A stretch of DNA of 64,000 nucleotides from Artemisia argyi (Eukaryota; Streptophyta; Magnoliopsida; Asterales; Asteraceae). The DNA lies in contig CM060694.1 in NCBI GenBank assembly GCA_030686995.1, positions 94,393,844 to 94,457,843 on the forward strand, given 5' to 3'. Both the position numbers and the translations under genes were made by a program. Of this stretch, positions 46,179 through 58,990 are shown piece after piece. A model generated the notes under the pieces. That model was not told the origin of the DNA, did not search any database, and was given only the letters and a program-made list of their open reading frames with translations. Every line of letters begins with the position of its first letter. The stretch's first letter is position 1.

Positions 46179-48819
46179 ATGGATTGTACACGTACCTGGG
46201 AAGAAAATCACAATAATGTTGCTCTATTGGATGAAGAGCTAGTTCCTGAAGGTTTCACAGACATGGCGAAATTCTTAAATGCTACTTCTCTTAGGTATGC
46301 ATTAACTGTGAATCCTACTATATATGTTTCCTACATCAGACAGTTCTGGCTTACTGCTAAAGTCAAAACTAGGAATGGGGAAAAATATGTTAAAGCCATG
46401 GCAGATGGTCAGTACTTACGTGTAACTGAATCTTCTATAAGAGAAATTATTCTCTTAGATGATGAAACAGAGACCACGTGTCTTGCTAATTCTGCCATTT
46501 TTGAGGGGTTAAATGATTTAGGATATGAGGGATGACATACAAATTTAAAATTTCAAAAAGCGCTCCTCTGTTCTCAATACAAATTTTTGGTACACAATCT
46601 CCTTCATTGTTTAAGTTCTAAAACTTCTGGGTGGAATGAGTTTAGTGCTACTATTGCTTCTGCTGTGGTATGCCTAAGCAAAGGTCATCCGTTTAATTTT
46701 TCAAATATGATTTTGGAGGGGATTGCAAAAAGTGTCAAAGAGTCTGGTTCTTATTTACTTTATCCAAGGTTTATCCAGCTCTTTGTAGAAAAACAAATTT
46801 CCAAAGTAAGATCACATTCTGCCACTTATGATGCTCCTAAGTTTGTTCCAAAAATGTTTACTTTCTTGATTAAAAATGGAAAAGGTTTTTCAGGCACACA
46901 TAACGCTATCACCCTGTATATGGTGGAGATTGTGCAAAACATTCAGGGTGAAGAATCAGGAACTCCAACTGATTCCCATCACACACCTAATTTTACCGTA
47001 TCTGTCACTCAACCCAAAATACTCTACACCCGTCGGAAAGCCAAAAAGGATACTCAGCTACCTCAAGCTGGTGGTAGTATGTTTGTACCAGATGAGGTTG
47101 TCCTAGGAGATGAAGGGGACATGTTGGATAGGGTTGTCACTACTGCTTCTAACTTAAGACCCAAACCAAGGCAACATCTAGAGAAGAGGGTTCTGATGAA
47201 TCTATTTCTCATGATCGTAACCCTAGCCAACTGGCAAATACAGGGGGCTCAGATGATCAAACTAGGTTTGATGTTGAGTTTACATCCAAAGATTCACCTC
47301 TCGGACCAGGTAATAAAGGTCGAAGTGATGAGGACAGAACAGTGACAGATGAATTGATGGATAATATTGTACATGATGTCAATGTCAGTGATTCACCTCT
47401 CGGACCAGGTTACACAGGTCGAAGTGATGAGACTAGTATGCAACTCATTAAGAAATTGACGGTAACTTTGTACAAATTTGGAGCTGGAGTGTGATACATT
47501 AGAGGAGAAAGTTCTTGGTCTTTCTACAATTGCAGATAAACAAGCCAGAAAGATCAAAAGATTGCAAAAGAAGATCAAGAACTTCAGAAAATCAAGATCT
47601 TCAACCTCCTTCAGAAGATTGAAGAAAGTGGGCACTTCTCAAGTTGTGAGTTCACCTGAACACTCTGTTCCTTTGGAAGAGGATGCTTCCAAACAGGGGA
47701 GGAATGAGGAGCAGGATGATATAATGGGTTCAGGGGAGGCAAATTTGATGAAGATTGACGGTGCTCAAGATGTGGATGCTGGAATAGTTTCAGGGGAGGT
47801 TCCAGAAATTAATGATATGGAGGTGGAAAGTCCTCAAGATATGGATGGTTTTGTGATTGCTGATAAGCAGGGAAATGAGGTTGTAATGGAAGAAGTGGCT
47901 GCTACTCAAGCAAAAGCGGTGGAGAAACTCAAGACTTTGGGGCCTGAGCAATTAGTAAAGGCAACAGGGTTGATGGGTGAAGCTTTGATGACATTGGGTG
48001 ATTCTGTTTTGACTAATGAAGTGGATACTGCTGTTGTTTCTAAAAAGATTGATGACTCTTCTGTTGCTCAAGATTCTACTGCTAAGGATTTTTCTGATCC
48101 TGCTGCTAGTGAGAAAGCCTGTTCTGCTAATGTACAAGACTCTACTGCTGGGTCTAGTGACAAAGCTGCTGCTGAGGCAATGGTATTGTTTAGCAAGAAG
48201 ACAATAGAGGTTCCATCTGAATCATTTTCACAACATACATCACAACCAATTCAACCACTACCACAACAACCAACATCTACAATCCCAACATCTACACCTA
48301 GAATACCTCAAAAAGGAGTTGTAATCAGAGAACTTGCTGCTCAACAAAAGAAGATTGCTTCATCATCTTCTACTGATAAAGGAAAGGGTAAGCAGGTTGA
48401 AGATCCAAAGATAATGCATAAGGGGATTGAATACTCTCAGATACCTTTTCATTTCTGGACCAAAGAATTACAAATTGAACATGATTCAATGGTTGCAATG
48501 AAAGAACAAGAGTTAATTGATCAAGAAGAACAACAGTTAATTTAGAAAGAAAAGGAAAAGGTTGAAAAAGAAACTGAAGACTTGAAGAGGTATGAGGAAT
48601 GGGTTGATGAAAATATAAGAATAGAGGCTGACATAGAACTCTCTAAGTTAGTTAAACTTGAAGCACAAGAAGCTCCAACTTTTGATGTTCAAGCTTGGAT
48701 GAGAGAGTTCTCAGCAAAGAAAAGAAAAGAAGATGCTGCTGCTAGGAGAAAGAAGAAGATTTTCAGAGGTCCAACTCCATTGCAACAAAGAAGAGAGCAA
48801 GAAAGATACCTAAAGATTT
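46179..48819 (+). pseudogene. Envelope-like third ORF of Sirevirus F, first part
   Basis: Starts ATGGATTGTACACG at 46179. Domain with FLNATSLRYALTVNPTIYVSYIRQFW, found at the start of third ORFs in Asteraceae Sireviruses, then a long acidic, coiled-coil-forming middle (47478-47640) and a low-complexity region. Breaks: TGA at 46533, frameshifts between about 47180 and 47480, TAG at 48543. A phrase DSPLGPG..GRSDE is coded twice (47290-47327 and 47392-47429), a small tandem duplication. Cut at 48820 by Sirevirus E; continues at 60412. Function unknown; 'envelope-like' refers to position and predicted structure. Confidence 0.82.
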
Positions 48820-49157
48820 TCACCATTTTATCACATAATCACTTAGAAATCTAGAGAGAGAAAGTAGGTAGAGAGAGAGAGTGGAAGGAACCCTAAATAA
48901 GATATGAAAGACTAATAATAATATTAAGAGAACCAACAACCTCAAATGAGGTTATACATTGCTATTTATAGGTAAGGATTAGGGCTTCACCACACTTAGA
49001 CAATATTACATACTTAGCCCTTAGACTTTATCCAAACCTATAAACTAAGCATAAAACTTTATAAAACTTATAGAATAACTAACGTATTAACTAAATATTG
49101 CAACCTATACCAAAACTCAATGACCAACACTTGAAATAATAAAGTCTATTCCCAACA
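48820..49157 (-). repeat. 3' LTR of Sirevirus E
   Basis: 338 bp, nearly identical to 60073-60410. It ends (plus strand) CCCAACA followed by the polypurine tract complement ATCTCCCCCTAAG. Its outer terminal seven bases (TGTTAGG in the other copy) are lost. Contains GAGAGAGAAAGTAG repeats and a minus-strand TATA (CTATAAATAGC, about 48960-48970). Confidence 0.92.
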
Positions 49158-51436
49158 ATCTCCCCCTAAGTGTTGGTCATCAAAGGTTGCTTGACGTCGT
49201 CATCTTCTATACTTTGACTTTGTAGTTGACGTCCTCAAAAATAATTAGAAAAATCTTTCATCGTTCTTTGTACTTCGTTCTTTGTTGATGTGATGGTGAT
49301 CATGTTATGAAGTTGTCTGCCAATCGTCACTTCTGTGTCTGTGGTGGTTGTCCGCCATTCCAACATGCTCATACATCTTAGGACTTAGAGTTTCGAAAGC
49401 ACGAAGTTCCTTTGCATACACTTTGATCTTTAGTCTTTAAACTTTGTAGATTCTTCTTTTTGGCGTAGAATCTTTCTTTGAACTTTGTTGTGCTAAGATC
49501 TTTGGGGGAGCTTTCATTTGCTTCAAGATGTATATATGAGCATGCTGAATCAGTCTCCATGGAGATGATATGTCCCTGAAAATAAACAGTTAGCAATAAA
49601 CAACCGGTACTTATAGATAAGAAATTAGAGATCGTCAACAGCATAGTGTGAAGACTCCTTCTAACCCTTATCAAGGCCGTTCCCATATCAGATACTCCCG
49701 AAGGAGCTTACGAGACCTACTAGGTAGCTCAATGACTGGGTGAGTCGCTGGGGATCACTCCACGACTGTAGATCGCTAAAGAACCACCACGAACACTAAG
49801 CGTAACCCTTGTGGGGTTACCGAAGTGACCTGCTGTCAGGGCTGTTTGATGTTGACCCTGGTAGGAATTTCCATTCAATCATTGAGAAATACATATGTAA
49901 TTCTCTAATAAACGTTCTCGGCAGATTGCTAAGATATGCGAAGGACTCAATAATTTACAGCTGGTGCCCATTGATGTAGAACACCAGTTGTAGAAATACT
50001 AAGTGTTCTTAAGAGATCTTTGATGTATCTCATGGCTCTAGACTCGATTAGTGCTCACTTAGGTTTCCTATATGGAGACTAGGGAGGGGTCTCGTACTTC
50101 AATATCAACTATCTCTAAGAGATAAGTCGATAGATTACACTGGTTCCCCGTGAGAATGAAACAAGCTCTTTTAAGAGAACTTGAGTGGTTAAGAAGGTTT
50201 AGTGCATTGCGTCACTGGGTCCATGACGACTTAATCTTCAATACCGGTGTTGTCTTTGCAACAACCAGTAGCATATGAATTGAACCCGGTGTCTGCCCTA
50301 AGGTTGAACATATGGAGGGCTATTTCTTTTCACCCTTTTCTTTTCTTTTCTTTTTAATTCTTCAACTCCTTCTTTCCCCTTTCATTCTTTTCTCCTTTTT
50401 TCGTATCATACCTAAGGACTTCTAATTCTAACTATTGGTGATGTCCTTGGGTAGATCCCTCCGGCTTTGGCGGATCATAGGACGGTTATTCCTATCTTAA
50501 TCACCTTGTAACTCCATGATTATCCGAAAATAGCCAAGAAACCTTTGAAAATCTCTCAAAGTGTTTGTAATTATCAAATATTTGGTTTAACACTTTGAGA
50601 GTTTTGTTTTAACTTATGAAGGGCTCCCCCTTCACATGTGCTCATAAGTATTAAATATATTTGCACATGCGGGAGGAGCAAGCACTTTTGAATAGATCCA
50701 CTTTCAGTGAACAAGACCGATTCGAGACACGCTTACATCACTAGTTAAACTAGCTTGAAGTTATTACCCGGCATGGGCAAGTCCACAAAAAGTTTCTCGA
50801 AATGGTACATTTCTACTAAGACATATCCTTTTCGAGACACGCTTATGTGGCTAGTTAAAGAGTTCTATTGTCAGCTTTTAGGTGACAACTAGCTCTAGTA
50901 ACTAACTTGATGTTATTACCCGTCGAGGACATGTCTTTTCGATTACTAACTTTTGTTGTTTCGTCAATTCCTGGATCAATTCTGAGTCTAGCTCGCATGA
51001 GATTTGACTTATAAGCAACATTTAACTTTCATATTTTAATCACTTTCACTTTTCTCCCCCTCAAAAATAGCATATGAGATGTTGTTTTTGATAAACTTTT
51101 GATTAAAATATTCTTTTTGAGTCTTATGGGGAGATTTCAACAAGAACTTTTGTATTGCAAACGATGAATTTTTCAAGTGCTCCCCCTCAACAAGTGAATA
51201 CTCATTAAGGTGAAATACTTGCCTTTTGAGCAGAATTATGAAAATCAGAAAATGTTTGATTAATTCTACTCAAAAGTAAGAAGCCTTCGCTCCTTATATT
51301 AGGATTGAGGCACTGATGCGTACCTCAGGGTCCTTTCTTTACAAGTTTGGGTTGTACACTGTAATGCGTGCACAAGCCAAAGTCATTGATGAAGAGAGAT
51401 AATGATGAAACCAAGATGATTGAAGTACCAGACTTA
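49158..51436 (-). other. 3' noncoding region of Sirevirus E with repeated polypurine tracts
   Basis: No ORF of note. In element orientation G-rich tracts occur at 51179-51188, 51053-51062, 50624-50632 and, directly before the LTR, at 49158-49170. A pyrimidine-rich block lies at 50331-50401. Two partial repeats of TTCGAGACACGCTTA..CTAGTTAAA..TTATTACCCG occur at 50720-50775 and 50828-50935. Multiple polypurine tracts here are a Sirevirus trait. Confidence 0.7.
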
Positions 51437-54400
51437 TCATATTCGAGGAGTATCTGGACGGTGGTAAGTGAGTATATTCGGAATAGGTTCCCTTCCTCCA
51501 ATTAAGCTCTCCAAAGTGCGTATCTGCTCCCTGAACCTAAGCTTTTGATCAATCCTAGCCAAGAACTTAAGTGCTTCTTTCACATCTCTTTTATTCCATC
51601 CCACTTTAATCCCACTATCGTGTTCTTTGAGCTTTTCATTCAGCTGAATTCTGACAAATCTGAGAGTCTGATCCCCGAACTTATGAACCTCTTCGTATCT
51701 CATGAAACGGTAACCATCGTTGTGCGGGTAAACCACTCCAAAAGGTTTTTTGTTGAAGATGAAAGGTCTTAAATGCGGAATGTTAGGAGGATATAATTGT
51801 GGAGTAGTAAAGTTGAGAGACTTTTGATAACTTTTGACCCCGAGTTGTGCATCTTTGACTCTTGCTTTGATAATGGTTTGGCGCATGAAGAGCAAAATGG
51901 AGTTGATGATGTCATACTGAAGGCTACCGGACAAGTTTTGAAGTTTGCCTTGAACCTTGAGTAAGTATATGTCAGCAATGTCATTGAGATTCAAGCGACG
52001 ATAGTCAGCTTCACTGAATTTATAAAGTTGATCATCACTTCCACGGACCTCAATTTCATCAAGAAAGTTATATCCATATCTTTTCTCAGTACGTGGGACT
52101 GCTGTGATGGCAAGAATGCAATGATTAGAGAAGACTTTGTGATTGGATCGGAATATCAGCTTGTACTTATAGAACCATTTGCGCATCTCTGGCCAGGGAA
52201 GCGTACACAAGGCAGCTTCATGATTATATTCGGAGATGGATGTGGAGTGCAAGCCTCTCATTTGATCTTCCAGTGTTTCCAGAGGATATGAGGCGGCTCT
52301 GAATTTGGTGAGAGATGTTGCATAACGGTGATTAGGTTTCATGCTCCCATGAATAAGATAGAGAAGGTCTTTGTTGAAGAAGTATTGCTGAGGAAGCTTA
52401 GGATCACTTGGAGGACCCACAAGGGGTAACGGTTGAGTAAAATCTTGATATTTGAACTCATCAACGAGGGGTTCCGTGCCATGATAGAGTCTGTCCCAAG
52501 ATGGTCTCTTTTCCCAAGTAATGTTTTCAGACAGAGCTCTTGCAACCTCATCCACGTTATATTCGAACTCAAGTTCAGTAGTTGTGCATGTTTTGAACTC
52601 TGTGAACCCTGCTTTGCGAATCTTAACCAAGTCAGAAAGCTGAAGTCTTTGAGTCTGCATCACCTTTTCAATTCTTTTTGTGAAGCTAATAATAGATCCT
52701 TCAGTCATTTCTTCAGCTTCAGTGTCATCTGGGTGAGCATCAACCATTTCATCAAACCAGTTAAAAGAAGGAGCATCGGGGTTAATCCATTCAGGAGCTG
52801 GAATTAATTGAGCTTCCTTGGGTGGTTCCATAATGGTTTCGGTGATAAGAGGAGGGATGTCATCCATATCTACATCAGCATCTTCGGTTGATAGTGACGG
52901 GTGTGGATCCCCGGTTGTTTGTGGAGGGTTTGGATTAGCAGAAACATTAGCGGTTGCAATTGTAGTTGGAGCTCTGGAGGTGGAACCGGACACTTTCTTC
53001 CTCTTTTCTGGTTGTGGCTGATCATCTGGGTCGGAATCATCATGTCGACGTTTAGTAGCAATAGTCTTTTTGTAGGATTCGCTTTTCTTTTCAGCTTTCT
53101 TGATAGACTTGATAAGTGCCCTGCGTAGATCATTTTCCTCCGGATCATTCACAATAGCTTCCAATAATTTGCCTTTGAGATCACTTATGGAAGGTTTTGG
53201 AGGTAGAGTCTGAACAGTGATTGGTGTAGTTTGAAACCTGTGAGAAACGATCTCTGCAAGATTCCTGTTGACATAATGTCTCACAGCATAAGGAAGTTCC
53301 TTCTGAACATACTTCTGAACTTCCCTCGATAATATCTATTTTACTTGGTCCTCAACTGCTTTATCCACATTGTAGATCTTGAAAGCTTCAACATCACGCT
53401 GTTGTTCATTAACTTGCTTTTCAAGTGCGTTGTATTGGTCATGTAGTGATTTCAACAAGCTTGAGTGAACAACAGTTGTATAAGATTTTTCCAGAGGATG
53501 ACTTTGAGGTTGTGATAAAGGTTGTTGTTGTGGTTGAACTGTTGGTTGTCCTTCATCAACTCCTACAATGTCAATAGGGGTATCTTGACTAGTTTCAAGT
53601 AGCTCATCCTTTTTCTCACCATCCGACTCCTCATCATCTTCATCATTCACATCTTCTTCATCATTAACTTCTTCACTATCCGACTTATCTTCCTCTTCAC
53701 TACTATCTTCATTCTCGGATGCCACATCATCTTTGCCTTTTGGAGCTTCATCTTCAATTTCAGTTGCAGCCGGTTTATCAGAGATTCTTTTGAATCAGAA
53801 CTTGATGACTCAGCTTCATCTTCAGAGTTATCATCACCTGGTTCAGAGGATGACACTGTTTGTGATTGTGTTTCTTCTGAAGTTTGATCATCTCTTTCTA
53901 GTTGGGCTTACTATCTCCTGAGTACCAGAACCTTCACCTTTCTTTGTAACTTTTGCTATTCTTTCCTCTTCCGATTCTTTGCTTTTTCTTAAGGTTTGTT
54001 GTAGTTGTTCATCTTCTTCGGATTCAGACATAGGTGAGGTGACTGATTCTTCTTGAGTTACTAATGCTTTTCCCTTATCTGCCTTCTTACTTATAGACGT
54101 AGTGAGCTTTTCAGTTTCCGTACCCTGATGAGCATCTCCTTCATCATCCGTTGGTTCGTCACGAAGAGTTGTCACTTTCTTCTTAGGCTCTCTTGTGACC
54201 TTTTTGGTTCTGGATTTGGGAATGGTTTTGATTGTAGAAGCATCTTTTGAAGTTTGCCTTTTAGAAGTTTTCCTTTTCTTTGTCTCAGTCAAACCCACTT
54301 TATCAATTCTCTGAGCTTCATCATACAAAATATATGCCTCAGTGTCACGAACATCATCAGGCATAAGACTATCGGGAATTCTCATTCCTTGTTTTTGAGT

Positions 54401-55176
54401 GTTTGTCTTCTGAATCCTGGTTTTAGAATATTTATGATCCACAGAGGGGGGGGGGGGGTGTTTCTTATCTTCCGATCTACGATCAATATCTGGGTATTTC
54501 TCCATGAAATGAGCAATGAGACACTTTGTGAATCTGTAGAATGGAATTTTTGAGGTAAACGATTTTTGAAACTGTCTTGCGTGATTAACCAAGTCTATCC
54601 AAATGAGTTGACCATAATCAATTTTGGCTTGTTTGACAACCCCCCAGAAAATCTGCATCAATTCTAGACTAGGATGTTCATGCCCAGTTTCTTTGCCCGT
54701 TAAACTGTTGGAGAGAATTGAGTAAAGTGTGAGCCATGGTTGTGGAATGTATTTCCTGTCCACGTGGGATATATTTCTGAGTTGGATTACTGATTCATCA
54801 TACTGCAGTTCTCGAAGAAGTTTATAACATCTGACAATGATGGCAAAGGAGAGAATTTCTTGACATTAGGCAAACCGAGAACCGTGCGGAGAGTTTGTAC
54901 ATCAAACACAACAAGTTTGTGATCAAGATGAACCCCCAATGACTTTTCATCTTTGCTAATTTCAATAGTCTCCCAAAACTGTGTTAAGTAGACTTCAGGT
55001 ACTTCAGTGGTGATGATGAGGAGGTTGTAAATGAAGTGTCTCTTAAGTATTTCCAGGATGATTGCACAAGTATCATGACATGTGATTGAATCGAGATCTA
55101 TCCTATGGTTTGTCTTAGCGATTACTCTTTCATCTCCTTGAATCAATTCATGTCTAGGTGTTGATTTCTTTGCCAT
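51437..55176 (-). pseudogene. Envelope-like third ORF of Sirevirus E (four breaks)
   Basis: ATG at 55176 (MAKKSTPRHELIQGD), then ILKRHFIYNLLIITTEVPEVYLTQFWE, the same domain type as in F at 46179. It continues through a Lys/Ser/acidic region with a P-run coded by a G13 tract (54447-54459), an acidic stretch (53600-53860) and a C-terminal globular part (51437-52560, KFSEADYRRLNLNDIADIYLL and KPFGVVYPHNDGYRFMRYEEVHKF). Breaks: frameshift near 54805, frameshift near 53880, further shift near 53730, TAG at 53333-53335. Total length about 3.7 kb, like F's ORF once its insertions are removed. Fragment C (10422) is a third relative. Confidence 0.83.
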
Positions 55177-56703
55177 ATCGAGACCTGAAATGATTCATAA
55201 ACCAACAAAAGCCATGTGGTGATTAGCTCGTTAGTGTTAGACAAAAGAATAATATCCGAAAACAATCACCCAAGATAGAATCAACATCACATATACAACA
55301 CTTGATAAATCAAACCAAGAATCACATACAACCCTCATAAGAATCAACACAACTCTTAGATAAACATGAAACACGAACATCTTTCCATTTAGAAAAAACT
55401 CATAACTTGACAAATTTTGAAAAAAAATTCGGCAGCATTTCATTTCATAAAAAGGAAAAACTAGAACCCATACGTGATGGTTCCATTTCGAAACTCCTGA
55501 CTCGGAGTGAAATAAGTAAGAAACTTGATAAGTTAAGACTTAAAAAAAATTGACATAACTCGATAAGTATAGACTTAACTCGAAAAATGTTTAATAACAA
55601 TGTCAAACTCGATAAAAGAATTTCAAACTCGATAACAGTCAAGAGATTCAAACTCGATAAGCATGAAACTTAAGGCAAACTCGATAACAGTCAAGAGATT
55701 CAAACTCGATAAGCATGTAACTTAAGGCAAACTCGATAGTTATAATAGTTCTAACTCGATATACCTCAGAAATAGATCAAACTCGATATCCTAAAAATTA
55801 AAACACAATACCACTCAATCTTGGCTAACTCGATCAATTGAAACTCGATAAGCACATGAGCAACAAACAAAATCAACTTCCTAATCAAACCAGTCAATCA
55901 CATAAGCACAAGACCCATTGATATTATATCATTCGAGCTTATGAAACCTAAAATCACCTAATAATGGCACAATAGTAGCAACAATAATCAATGTAATGGT
56001 GGTAATAGGCCCTTAAGGACATGCCGCAATTGGCCATAACGATTAATTAGCCTAAAACAGTTCATCACAAAAACACCTAATTGTAGTGATGATGAACCCT
56101 AAAAAATTCGATTAGAACCAAGTCTAACCATTCAAGCAAGTGTAATGAGCAAGAGAATGATATGCATTACAACTCACAATCACTGAAAAACTTGGGTCTT
56201 GAAAGTCTTGATTTTTTGTGAAAAATTTTATGGGGCGCGTTTAGTGTTTTGAATGAGTGGAAAATATGAGATGCAGATTTGATAAAACATGTGTTATACT
56301 TAAGACTTTGAAATTTTGACACATTTGGTCCCTCAACTTGTTTTACCAATCAAATAATAAACTAGCAACTCACATTATAGTCCCTCAAGTTAAAAAAAAA
56401 AACTTTACGACTTATGAGACTGAAAAAAATGTTACGAGAATTATGGATGTGGCACCCTCTTGAACCAACCATAAGAAGTAATTCGGAAAATTTTAACAAG
56501 CAATGGTTCAAGAGGTGTCGAGAATGAAATTTAGTAGTGATAAGAAAGAATTTAAAATAAAGAAGTTTAAAAAAGGATTTCTGTCTCCCCCTCAAGATAT
56601 GCATTTTATAATGATTTTTCAGAAAAGCGTTGTCAACGGCATATCTTGAACAAGGAAAACCTTCTTTTTCTTTCTTCTTTTTTTTTTTTTTTTTTTATTT
56701 TTT

Positions 56704-56746
<43 letters not shown>

Positions 56747-56784
56747 AATGAATATATACAAAGATTTTAGTTGATGTTTGACGA
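55177..56784 (-). other. Pol to envelope-like spacer of Sirevirus E with CTCGATAA repeats
   Basis: AT-rich, no gene. Between 55545 and 55865 about 13 copies of AACTCGATAA-type words, with a 51 bp unit duplicated in tandem (about 55628-55732). A polypurine tract on the minus strand lies at 56584-56592 and a pure T run (A on the minus strand) at about 56672-56742, broken by a few bases. Confidence 0.72.
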
Positions 56785-57597
56785 TCAATTGTGTTTTAAA
56801 AACTTTTCCAGATCATCTGGAGTCAAACATCGCATACCAATTTGGTGAACTAGACTCGCAAACCTTGATGGTGCTAAAGATTTGGTAAGTAAGTCCGCCA
56901 ATTGGTACTCAGTCCCAACAAAATAAAGTTCAACGGTACCCTTTTCAACATGCTCTTTGATGAAGTGATATCGAAGATCGATATGTTTAGATTTGCAATG
57001 ATGTACTGTGTTGCAGGAGATAGCAATAGCACTTTTGGAATCACAGTAGATTGGAATCTTGTTGAATAGGTAGCCATAATCCTTAAGTTGTGATCTCATC
57101 CAGATGACTTGAGCACAACAAGCAGACATGGCTACATATTTAGATTCTGTTGACGACAATGATGTGCAGTCCTGCTTCTTAGATTGCCATGACACAAGTT
57201 TATCTCCGAGAAACTGTAATCCACCAGATGTACTTTTGCGTGTGTCTAAACATCCTGCATGATCAGCATCTGAAAAAGCAATTAGTTCAAAACCAGAATC
57301 CTTCGGATACCAGATTCCCAAGTTAATGGTTCCCTTTATGTATCGAAGGATTCTTTTGACCTCACTAAGGTGTTTTTCAGTTGGTTTGGACTGATAGCGA
57401 GAGCACATATAGACAGCAAATACTATATCAGGTCTACTAGCCGTGAGATACATGAGTGACCCAATCATACTTTGGTATTTGGTAGGGTCAACAGGTGTCC
57501 CATGTAAGTCAGCGTCTAGTTTTGTGGTATAGCCCATCGGTGTATTATAAGTATCACAACTCATCATCCCATGTTTCTTTAAAATTTCAAGAGCCTT
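56785..57597 (-). pseudogene. pol: RT C-terminus and RNase H of Sirevirus E
   Basis: Open for about 270 codons, no ATG of its own. SLMYLTASRPDIVFAV, then RNase H landmarks (FSDADHAGC, RKSTSGGLQFLG, SSTESKYVA, IYCDSKSA, HIDLRYHFI) and the end LADLLTKSLAPSRFASLVHQIGMRCL. It is one of the better preserved coding pieces in the window. Upstream, at 57597, it breaks off against GAGAGAAAGTA and a foreign LTR, so the RT active site and everything before it are missing. Confidence 0.9.
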
Positions 57598-57615
57598 TGA
57601 GAGAGAAAGTAATTA

Positions 57616-57902
57616 TGTTGCACACCTTGTAGAACCCAAGAATCACCTTCTGGAGGACGAGGTTGAACAAAATACGCCATTATTCTAGAGAGAGAAAGTA
57701 GAGAGAAGGTGAGGTGAAACAAAGGTCTTTTTATTATGATAAATTATGTTGCACACCCACACCCCTCAAGTGAAGCCTTGAGGGGTATTTATATGCCTTA
57801 CATAAGACAACTTTTACAATATTACCTTAGTAGTCCATGCACTTTATGCATTCTAGTTGTCTACTCCAATTCACGTAAATATCGCTCAGCTTCATTCTAA
57901 CA
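57616..57902 (-). repeat. LTR of a further Sirevirus-type element inside E
   Basis: On the plus strand TGTTGCACACC to CATTCTAACA, 287 bp, followed at 57903 by a polypurine-tract complement (ATCTCCCTCC). Minus-strand TATA (CATATAAATACCCC) at about 57785-57798. TTATGTTGCACACC occurs at both 57613 and 57744. GAGAGAGAAAGTA occurs at this LTR's outer edge and inside it, like the LTRs at 48820 and 60760, so the three are distant relatives. No matching second LTR seen. Confidence 0.65.
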
Positions 57903-58990
57903 ATCTCCCTCCAGCTGGAGATATACGTGAATTGGTTACAATGATTCCTAACAAGTAAAATAAAAATAATCAAAGTAAGTGCAACAATGCTGAGGAGGAC
58001 TTCCTAGCTCTTTTCTTCATAAATATCCCCAGCAATCTTTGTTTACTTGTAGACGAATCACTTGCTAACCTAATTGGGTTATTACTCCCTCCCAATTAGT
58101 AAGCCATTTTCTTTTACATGCTCCCTCCCAAATAGACAACCCGTTTGATATAACCTTGATGCTTGTTGAAGAAGTATCTTTGAATTCTGCCCAGATAATC
58201 TTCAGTCTCATGCACAGCGGAAAATGAATCTTAGACTGATAATATGTAACTTCTTCACAGGTTTGTTTGGGGAGCATCATATTGTCATCTTCAACTCACT
58301 TAGAATGCTTTCAGTTCTTCAATAAAAGCCCTGATGTACACATTTCTCCCTCCTGGATGATGACGATCTCTCAGAATCATCATAAATATGTGTACATCAA
58401 CGTATCAACTGGAAGCAACATACAAATCAATACCCCATGAGTGAAATGGCAATAACTATTCTCTCTACAATTCATCTCAGATCAACCTCTTTTCACTTCC
58501 ATTGGCTAATAGTAAGTGACCACGTGTGGAGACAACCTGATATGACAAACTTGAGTGTGAAGTAAAATTCCCCAGACTTGTGACTTACGCTTGTACTATC
58601 CTGATTAAGAACCTATATGAGCACAACAACGTAACTCCTTACAATATAGGTAGTGGCATATACCCAACCATCCATCCTTTATTGTATATCCGTCTCTTGA
58701 ACAATCCACAACCTTGTGTGACACTGAGCACTACAACGTAACTCCTTAAAGTGATAGCTATTATGAGCATTAAGAACCAACTTATGAGTTTATAGATCTC
58801 ACACATAGCTAGATGTCCAAGTCTTAATCACTATCCCATGAATGCTCAAACAAGGATCCCCAAAAGTCTTTCATCCAACCAACCCCTAGACCTTGAGATG
58901 CTAAGTACACGCACCCGTGAAACGTCACTTCAAGCTCAAATAAGTAATAAACAAATTATCCCCGTAGACACCTTTTGATAATCGTACAAA
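57903..58990 (-). other. 3' noncoding region of the further Sirevirus-type element
   Basis: No ORF. In element orientation several G-rich tracts of the type GGAGGGAG at 58345-58353, 58121-58129, 58085-58093 and 57904-57911. This is the same plan as in E's own 3' region but with a different word. Its junction with E's leader lies near 59000 and is not sharp. Confidence 0.55.

Noticed and set aside
49158..51436. Host promoter or gene in the noncoding stretch of E
   Set aside because: It lies between E's envelope-like ORF and 3' LTR, with repeated polypurine tracts; nothing host-like is visible.
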